DNA of 32,070 nt from Pseudomonas kitaguniensis (lineage in GTDB: Bacteria; Pseudomonadota; Gammaproteobacteria; Pseudomonadales; Pseudomonadaceae): positions 1-32,070 of the forward strand of contig NZ_VUAZ01000163.1 of assembly GCF_009296165.1 (NCBI RefSeq). Reading direction: 5' to 3'. Below the pieces are notes generated by a model. That model did not search any database. It saw nothing but the letters and a program-made list of their open reading frames with translations, and was not told where the DNA came from. Positions 25,690-32,070 of this stretch are shown here, piece after piece; position 1 is the stretch's first letter; each line of letters starts with the position of its first letter. The position numbers and the translations under genes were made by a program.

Positions 25690-25913
25690 CAACGACTTCC
25701 TTGGTCTATTGAATGCGGCGGTGATCGAACCTGCCGCCGAGAGGGCTTTGCGAACGAATTTTGCCGTGGCCACACCGCCGCTCACAAGTGGCAATTTCGC
25801 AACGGCTGGTTTAAAAGCCCGATACTTGCGCTTACCGCAACAGTCCTTTGCCATCAAGCGTATTGATAGCTCCCTAACGAAACCCGCATTCTAGAGGGCT
25901 AATCTCGCGCTTA

Positions 25914-25930
25914 TATCATTCCGAATGATA
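25914..25930. promoter_or_regulatory. Inverted repeat TATCATT-CCG-AATGATA, LysR-type operator candidate upstream of the efflux operon
   Basis: Perfect seven-base arms with a three-base spacer; the core also satisfies the LysR T-N11-A rule. It lies 84 bases before the mexE-like ATG in the divergent gap. P. aeruginosa mexEF-oprN is activated by the LysR protein MexT, so a similar regulator is plausible, but none is encoded in the window. The site could also serve the minus-strand gene. Confidence 0.5.
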
Positions 25931-26013
25931 GTTACCTTTGCCTCATTCGATTCGTGACACAGCACCTCGCCGCGCATGATCCGCCCATCTTAAATACATT
26001 GGCGGATGCACCC

Positions 26014-27255
26014 ATGGAACACTCACTCAAACATTTGCGCTTCCCCCTGGCGATATTGGCCGTGGTGGTGATGAGCGCGTGCGGCAAGACCCCGGATCAA
26101 GCGGCCGCCATGCCGGCACCGAAAGTCAGCGTGGCCAAAGTGCTCGAACAACCGGTCAACGAGTGGGACGAGTTCACCGGGCGCCTCGAAGCCCCCGAAA
26201 CCGTGCAGATTCGTCCACGGGTCTCTGGCCAGATTGACCAAGTCGCTTTTACCGAAGGCGCTTTGGTCAAGAAGGGCGACCTGTTGTTCCAGATCGACCC
26301 GCGACCATTCCAGGCTGAAGTACGTCGCCTTGAAGCGCAGTTGCAGCAAACCCGCGCGGCCGCCAGCCGTAGCGATAACGAAGCGCAACGCGGCGACCGC
26401 CTGCGCCAGAGCAACGCGATTTCCGCCGAACTGGCTGACTCGCGCACCACCGCCGCCCAGGAAGCCCGCGCCGCAGTGGCCGGCATTCAGGCGCAGTTGG
26501 ATTTGGCCAAGCTGAACCTGAGTTTCACCCGTGTGGCCTCGCCGATCAGCGGCCGCGTCAGCCGTGCCGAAATCACCGCCGGCAACCTGGTGACCGCCGA
26601 TGTCACGGCGCTGACCAGCGTGGTCTCCACCGACAAGGTTTACGCCTACTTTGACGCCGATGAGCGTGTGTACCTCAAGTACACCGAGCTGGCCCGCCAA
26701 GGCCGCCGTGGTGCTACCACGCCGGTTTACCTGGGCCTGTCGAATGAAACCGGCAACCCGCACCTGGGCCAGATGAATTTCGTCGACAACCAGGTCAACC
26801 CGGCCACCGGCACCATCCGTGGTCGCGCGGTGTTCGATAACAGCAAAGGCGAATACACGCCGGGCCTGTATGCCCGCCTCAAACTGGTCGGCAGCGGCAC
26901 CTACTCCGCCGTGCTGATCAATGACGAAGCGGTCGGTACTGACCTTGGCAAAAAATTCGTACTGGTGATGGACGGCGACAAGCCGGCTTATCGCGCGGTG
27001 GAACTGGGGCCGAAGATCGAAGGGCTGCGCATCGTGCGCAGCGGCCTGAATAAAGACGACACGATTATCGTCAAGGGCCTGCAGCGTGCTCGCCCTGGGT
27101 CGCCGGTCGCCCCGGAAACCATCCCGATGGCCAGCAAGGAAACCCTGGCGGCCTTGGCCCAACAACGACAAGCACTTGAAGCCAGCAACGTGGAGCAAGT
27201 GGCGCCGGATAAAACCGCGCCAAAACTTGCGAGCAGCGCGACTCCACGCGGTTAA
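26014..27255 (+). CDS. mexE: RND efflux periplasmic adaptor, MexE type
   Basis: A 413-residue membrane-fusion protein that bridges the RND pump and the outer-membrane channel. A lipoprotein signal ends VVMSAC (Cys23). The lipoyl/hairpin arrangement is evident: RPRVSGQIDQVAFTEGALVK and KKGDLLFQIDPRPFQAEV, a coiled-coil hairpin (about 110-170), then LSFTRVASPISGRVSRAEIT. The beta-barrel and membrane-proximal parts follow (GLYARLKLVGSG). The ATG at 26014 fits a GGCGGA ribosome site; an upstream extension to 25954 lacks signal-peptide character. It is the first gene of a three-gene operon, 15 bases before mexF. The MexE name is by operon type and partner sequence, not by a measured alignment. Confidence 0.88.
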   Translation: MEHSLKHLRFPLAILAVVVMSACGKTPDQAAAMPAPKVSVAKVLEQPVNEWDEFTGRLEAPETVQIRPRVSGQIDQVAFTEGALVKKGDLLFQIDPRPFQAEVRRLEAQLQQTRAAASRSDNEAQRGDRLRQSNAISAELADSRTTAAQEARAAVAGIQAQLDLAKLNLSFTRVASPISGRVSRAEITAGNLVTADVTALTSVVSTDKVYAYFDADERVYLKYTELARQGRRGATTPVYLGLSNETGNPHLGQMNFVDNQVNPATGTIRGRAVFDNSKGEYTPGLYARLKLVGSGTYSAVLINDEAVGTDLGKKFVLVMDGDKPAYRAVELGPKIEGLRIVRSGLNKDDTIIVKGLQRARPGSPVAPETIPMASKETLAALAQQRQALEASNVEQVAPDKTAPKLASSATPRG

Positions 27256-27270
27256 GGGATACAACTCAAG

Positions 27271-30200
27271 ATGAATTTTTCCAAGTTCTTTATTTCGCGG
27301 CCGATCTTCGCAGCGGTGCTCTCGCTGTTGATCCTGATCGCCGGCGCGATCTCGCTGTTCCAACTGCCGATCAGCGAGTACCCGGAAGTGGTACCGCCGA
27401 CTGTAGTGGTACGCGCCAACTTCCCGGGCGCCAACCCCAAAGTCATCGGTGAAACCGTGGCCGCGCCGCTGGAGCAGGCGATTACCGGCGTCGAGAACAT
27501 GCTGTACATGTCCTCGCAGTCGACCGCCGACGGCAAACTGACACTGACCATCACCTTTGCCCTCGGCACAGACCTGGACAACGCGCAGGTGCAGGTGCAA
27601 AACCGTGTGACGCGCACTCAGCCAAAGCTGCCTGAGGAAGTCACGCGCATCGGTATCACCGTGGACAAGGCCTCCCCCGACCTGACCATGGTGGTGCACT
27701 TGACCTCACCGGATCAGCGCTACGACATGCTGTACCTGTCGAACTACGCGATCCTGAATATTAAAGATGAGTTGGCGCGCTTGGCGGCGTGGGCGATGTG
27801 CAGTTATTCGGCATGGGCGATTACTCCCTGCGCGTTTGGCTGGACCCGAACAAAACCGCCTCGCGCAACCTCACCGCCACCGATGTGGTGACGGCGATCC
27901 GCGAGCAGAACCGCCAGGTCGCGGCCGGTGCCCTCGGCGCGCAGCCTGCGCCGAGTGATACCAGCTTCCAGCTGTCGGTGAATACCCAGGGCCGCCTGGT
28001 GACCGAGGAAGAGTTCGAGAACATTGTGATTCGTTCCGGCGAGAACGGCGAAATCACGCGGCTCAAGGACATCGCGCGGGTCGAGTTGGGTTCCAGCCAA
28101 TACGCCCTGCGCTCGTTGATCGACAACCAGCCGGCGGTGGCGATTCCGATCTTCCAGCGCCCCGGCTCCAACGCCATCGACATCTCCAACGATGTGCGCA
28201 GCAAGATGGCGGAGCTGAAAAAGAGCTTCCCTGAAGGCATGGATTACCGCATCGCCTATGACCCGACGATCTTTGTGCGCGGCTCTATCGAAGCAGTGGT
28301 TCACACCCTGTTCGAAGCACTGATTCTGGTGGTGCTGGTAGTCATCCTGTTCCTGCAAACCTGGCGCGCGTCGATCATTCCGTTGGTGGCGGTGCCGGTG
28401 TCGTTGATCGGTACGTTTGCGGTGATGCACCTGTTCGGCTTCTCGCTGAACGCGCTGTCGCTGTTCGGGCTGGTGTTGGCGATTGGTATTGTGGTGGACG
28501 ACGCCATCGTGGTGGTGGAGAACGTCGAGCGCAACATCGAGCTGGGCCTGGAACCGTTCCAGGCCACCGAAAAAGCCATGAGCGAAGTGACCGGGCCGAT
28601 CATTGCCACGGCGCTGGTGCTGTGTGCGGTGTTCATCCCGGCTGCCTTTATCAGCGGCTTGACCGGGCAGTTCTACAAGCAGTTCGCCTTGACCATTGCG
28701 ATTTCGACGGTGATTTCGGCCTTCAACTCGCTGACGCTGTCGCCTGCCCTGGCCGCCGTGTTGCTGCGTGGGCATAACGCGCCGAAGGATCGTTTCTCGA
28801 AGTTCCTCGACAAGATTTTCGGCGGCTGGTTGTTCCGTCCGTTCAACCGCTTTTTCGAAAAAGCCAGCCATGGCTATGTCGGCACTGTGCGCCGAGTGAT
28901 TCGCGGCAGTGGCATTGCGCTGTTCGTGTATGGCGGCCTGATGGTGCTGACGTTCTTCGGCTTTGCCCACACGCCTACCGGTTTCGTACCGGCCCAGGAC
29001 AAGCAATACCTGGTGGCGTTTGCGCAATTGCCGGACGCTGCAAGCCTGGACCGCACCGAAAACGTGATCAAGAAGATGTCTGACATCGCCTTGAAACAGC
29101 CGGGCGTTGAAAGCGCGATTGCGTTCCCGGGCCTTTCGATCAACGGCTTCACCAACAGCCCGAACAGCGGCATCGTGTTCGTGACCTTGAAACCCTTCGA
29201 TGAGCGTAAAGACGCGAGCATGTCGGCAGGTGCGATTGCCGGCGCCTTGAACGGCAAGTACAGCGAAATTCAGGAAGCCTACATGGCGATCTTCCCACCG
29301 CCGCCGGTACAGGGGCTGGGTACGATTGGCGGGTTCCGCCTGCAGATCGAAGACCGTGGCAACCTGGGTTATGACGAGCTGTACAAAGAAACCCAGAACA
29401 TCATTACCAAAAGCCGTGGCGTGCCTGAGCTGTTCGGCCTGTTCACCAGTTACACGGTGAACGTGCCTCAGGTTGATGCGGCGATTGACCGTGAAAAGGC
29501 CAAGACCCACGGCGTGGCGATCAGCGACATCTTCGACACCCTGCAAATCTACCTGGGCTCGCTGTACGCCAACGACTTCAACCGTTTTGGCCGCACTTAC
29601 CAGGTTAACGTGCAGGCTGAGCAACAGTTCCGTCAGGACCAGGACCAGATCGGTCAGTTGAAAGTGCGTAACAACAAAGGCGAGATGATCCCGCTGGCGA
29701 CCTTCATCAAGGTCAGCGAGACCTCGGGCCCGGACCGCGTGATGCACTACAACGGCTTTATCACCGCCGAGATCAACGGCAACGCCGCACCGGGCTACAG
29801 CTCCGGCCAGGCGCAGGTGGCGATCGAAAAACTGTTGAAAGATGAGCTGCCCAACGGCATGACTTATGAGTGGACCGACCTGACGTATCAGCAAATCCTC
29901 TCGGGCAATACCGCGCTGTTCGTGTTCCCGCTCTGCGTACTGCTGGCGTTCCTGGTACTGGCCGCCCAATACGAAAGCTGGAGCCTGCCGCTGGCGGTGA
30001 TCCTGATCGTACCGATGACGCTGCTGTCGGCAATTACCGGGGTGATTATCTCGGGTGGCGACAACAACATCTTCACCCAGATCGGCCTGATCGTACTGGT
30101 GGGCCTGGCGTGCAAGAACGCGATTCTGATCGTCGAGTTCGCCAAGGATAAACAACAGGAAGGTCTCGACCCGCTGGCCGCGGTACTGGAAGCCTGCCGC

Positions 30201-30449
30201 TTGCGTCTGCGGCCGATTCTGATGACCTCGTTCGCGTTCATCATGGGCGTGGTGCCCCTGGTGTTGTCCAGCGGTGCCGGTGCCGAGATGCGCCATGCGA
30301 TGGGCGTGGCGGTGTTCTCCGGGATGATCGGGGTGACCTTCTTCGGGCTGTTGCTGACGCCAGTGTTCTACGTACTGATCCGTCGCTATGTGGAGCGCCA
30401 AGAGGCGCGCAAAGCGGCCAAGGCCTTGAAGCTGGAGACACAGCAATGA
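27271..30449 (+). CDS. mexF: RND efflux transporter, MexF type, frameshifted near 27784 in this sequence
   Basis: Inner-membrane proton/drug antiporter of the HAE-1 RND family. The start MNFSKFFISRPIFAAVLSLL is typical. The first frame is correct through residue 171 (ILNIKDELARL), then becomes nonsense and stops at 27891. The next frame resumes with VGDVQLFGMGDYSLRVWLDP and continues to 30449. One extra G at 27783/27784 would restore LGGVGDVQ and a 1059-residue protein, close to the expected length. Proton-relay residues are present: Asp410/Asp411 in GIVVDDAIVVVE (TM4) and Lys near 949 in VGLACKNAILIVEF (TM10). The stop overlaps the oprN-like start. MexF-type pumps export chloramphenicol, quinolones and quinolone-signal precursors in P. 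aeruginosa. Sequencing error is likelier than true loss. Confidence 0.92.
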
Positions 30450-31861
30450 GCGTGAAAGTCTTTCTGCCGAGCTTGCTGGTACTGGCGTTGAGTGCCTGTG
30501 CCGTAGGCCCGGACTATAAAACCGAACAACTTGAGGCGGCCAACATCACGGCCGCCGCCGACACCAAAAGTTATGACCATGCCAAGTACGAAGGCATTTG
30601 GTGGCAGCAGTTCGACGACCCTACCCTCGACCAGTTGGTAACGCAGTCGTTGAACGGTAACCGCGACCTGCGCGTGGCATTCGCCCGTCTGCGAGCGGCC
30701 CGCGCGATTCGCGATGACGCCGCCAATGACATCATGCCGGTCGTCACCAGCCGTGCCAGCAGTGAAGTGGGCAAGGGCCAGATTCCCGGCCAGACCACCC
30801 AGCGCGTCAACAGCGAGCGTTATGATTTGGGCCTCGACATGGCCTGGGAACTGGATTTGTTCGGCCGCATACGCCGCAACCTCGAAGCCAGCGACGCTGA
30901 CCAGCAGGTTGCCGAAGCCGACCTGTACCAGTTGCAAGTCAGCATGATTGCCGAGCTGGTGGATGCCTACGGCCAACTGCGTGGCGCACAACTGCGTGAA
31001 CGCATCGCCCTCGACAACCTGAAGAACCAACAGGACTCGCGCACCATCACCGTCAGCCTGCGCGATGCCGGCGTGGGTGATCAGCTCGACGTGGAACGCG
31101 CCGATGCGCGCCTGGCTTCGGTTGAAGCCAGCGTGCCGCAACTGCAAGCCGAGCAAGTGCGCGAGCGCAACCGCATCGCCACCCTCCTCGGCCAGCGCCC
31201 CGACAAACTGAGCGTCGACCTGAGCCCCAAAGACCTGCCGGCGATTGCCAAGGCATTGCCGATTGGCGATCCAGGGCAATTGCTGCAACGTCGCCCGGAC
31301 ATTCTCAGCGCCGAACGCAAACTCGCCGCCGCCACCGCGCGTATCGGCGTGGCCAAGGCCGACCTGTTCCCACGGGTCAGCCTCAGCGGCTTCCTCGGCT
31401 TTACCGCCGGGCGGGGTTCACAGATTGGGTCAGCGGCAGCGAATGCCTGGTCGCTCGGCCCGAGCATCACCTGGGCCGCGTTCGACCTGGGCAGCGTGCG
31501 CGCGCGTTTGCGCGGTGCGAATGCCGAGGCGGAAGGCGCGCTGGCGACCTATGAGCAGCAAGTGTTGCTGGCATTGGAAGAATCGGAAAATGCCTTCAGT
31601 GATTACGGCAAACGACAGCAGCGGTTGGTCTCGTTGATACGCCAGAGTGAGTCGAGTCGCGCCGCGGCTGACCTTGCCGCAATTCGTTACCGCGAAGGCA
31701 CGGTGGACTTCCTGGTGCTGCTGGATGCGCAACGTGAGCGTTTGGCAGCCGAAGATTCGCAGGCGCAGGCCGAGGTGGATTTGTACCGCGGTATTGTCGC
31801 GATCTACAAGGCCCTCGGTGGGGGCTGGCAGCCGAACACGGTAGTGGCCAGCAGCAAGTGA
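30446..31861 (+). CDS. oprN: RND outer-membrane efflux channel, OprN/NodT type
   Basis: A 471-residue outer-membrane factor of the TolC superfamily, lipoprotein subtype: signal ending LALSAC (Cys18) followed by the family motif AVGPDY. Two OEP repeats are seen: the first with WWQQFDDPTLDQLVTQSLNG and AWELDLFGRIRR, the second with RRPDILSAERKLAAATARIG, LFPRVSLSGFLGF and the late YREGTVDFLVLLDAQRE. It starts inside the mexF stop (ATGA) and ends 46 bases before a strong terminator, so it closes the operon. Trimers form the exit duct for the MexE-MexF pump. The frame is intact. Confidence 0.92.
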   Translation: MSVKVFLPSLLVLALSACAVGPDYKTEQLEAANITAAADTKSYDHAKYEGIWWQQFDDPTLDQLVTQSLNGNRDLRVAFARLRAARAIRDDAANDIMPVVTSRASSEVGKGQIPGQTTQRVNSERYDLGLDMAWELDLFGRIRRNLEASDADQQVAEADLYQLQVSMIAELVDAYGQLRGAQLRERIALDNLKNQQDSRTITVSLRDAGVGDQLDVERADARLASVEASVPQLQAEQVRERNRIATLLGQRPDKLSVDLSPKDLPAIAKALPIGDPGQLLQRRPDILSAERKLAAATARIGVAKADLFPRVSLSGFLGFTAGRGSQIGSAAANAWSLGPSITWAAFDLGSVRARLRGANAEAEGALATYEQQVLLALEESENAFSDYGKRQQRLVSLIRQSESSRAAADLAAIRYREGTVDFLVLLDAQRERLAAEDSQAQAEVDLYRGIVAIYKALGGGWQPNTVVASSK

Positions 31862-31907
31862 TTTGATTTAAAGCGCTCCTTTGGTTGGTCGCATCCAGCC
31901 AATTTTT

Positions 31908-31942
31908 AGCCCCGTGGTCCATCGGTCACGGGGCTTTTTTTT
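31908..31942 (+). terminator. Intrinsic terminator of the mexEF-oprN-type operon
   Basis: A perfect nine-base stem AGCCCCGTG/CACGGGGCT (31908-31916 and 31927-31935) with a ten-base loop, followed by a run of eight T from 31935. It is placed 46 bases after the oprN stop codon. Confidence 0.92.
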
Positions 31943-32070
31943 GAGTTTTTTGGGGTGGTTGGAGTATGTGTTGTGTATATGTTTCTTTGGTAACGGCCGC
32001 TTATGATTCCGCCCTTGCGGCGGGTCACTTTTGATAGATCAAGATCACGATCAAAAGCAGGCGGCCCGAA
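31943..32070. other. Intergenic tail, possible dispersed Pseudomonas repeat
   Basis: No gene is supported here. The segment has CCGC-CCTT-GCGG (about 32009-32020) and an inverted repeat CTTTTGAT/ATCAAAAG (32028-32035 and 32050-32057). The phrase CGCCCTTGCGGCGGGTCACT resembles multi-copy intergenic sequence I recall from Pseudomonas genomes. That is memory, not a search result, and the element would run off the window. Confidence 0.3.

Noticed and set aside
26023..27699. 558-codon minus-strand frame opposite mexE and the start of mexF
   Set aside because: Shadow; spans two real genes and has no motif.
27804..30446. Very long minus-strand open frame antisense to mexF
   Set aside because: Composition is His/Arg/Gln-rich with no family resemblance; an artefact of GC-rich codon bias opposite a conserved RND gene.
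1..32070. CRISPR arrays, tRNA or rRNA genes, insertion sequences and phage attachment sites
   Set aside because: No regularly spaced repeats, cloverleaf-like gene, transposase, integrase or terminal repeats were seen on reading both strands.

Overview
The window looks like a Pseudomonas chromosome segment, most likely from the fluorescens group. This is inferred from the GC-rich codon use, the Hxc-like type II secretion gene order, a MexEF-OprN-type efflux operon and the style of the Opp-type transporter. No database search was possible, so species-level placement is open.

Layout. At the left edge, positions 1-255 hold the 5' end of a vgrG (type VI secretion spike) on the minus strand. Positions 452-10718 hold a complete eleven-gene type II secretion system. 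A tightly overlapped minus-strand operon runs gspG-K-L-M-D-E-F, the minor pseudopilins gspI and gspH-gspJ lie on the plus strand, and a short gspC lies on the minus strand. The order (F E D M L K G I C H J = hxcS R Q Z Y X T V P U W) and a lipoprotein-type secretin point to the Hxc subtype. After an AT-rich intergenic region comes a plus-strand import operon at 10993-18569: TonB-dependent receptor, lipoprotein solute-binding protein, two Opp/Dpp-type permeases and a fused double ATPase. It resembles the SppR-SppABCD xenosiderophore-type systems.

Positions 18578-19096 encode a small exported SgcJ/CaMKII-association-domain-like protein on the minus strand. Positions 19271-23911 are a four-gene signalling operon with stop/start overlaps: NarX/DegS-type histidine kinase, NarL-type regulator, CHASE3-HAMP-PAS hybrid kinase and a stand-alone receiver. 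A minus-strand gene at 23989-25689 encodes a protein I cannot assign. It has a coiled-coil N-terminal half and a C-terminal E...GAD...QAK pattern that suggests a PD-(D/E)XK nuclease. The right end (26014-31861) is an RND efflux operon of MexE-MexF-OprN type closed by a strong intrinsic terminator, followed by intergenic sequence.

How they work together. Most of the window concerns the cell envelope: protein secretion out (T2SS, T6SS spike), nutrient or chelate import (receptor to periplasm to cytoplasm), drug or metabolite efflux, and a sensory cluster.

Three long genes (gspE, the ABC ATPase and mexF) are each broken by what looks like one missing base in a G or C doublet or triplet, with clean homology resuming in the next frame. 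Three such lesions in 32 kb suggest sequencing or assembly error rather than three independent pseudogenes. The most novel-looking item is the putative nuclease-like protein at 23989-25689.
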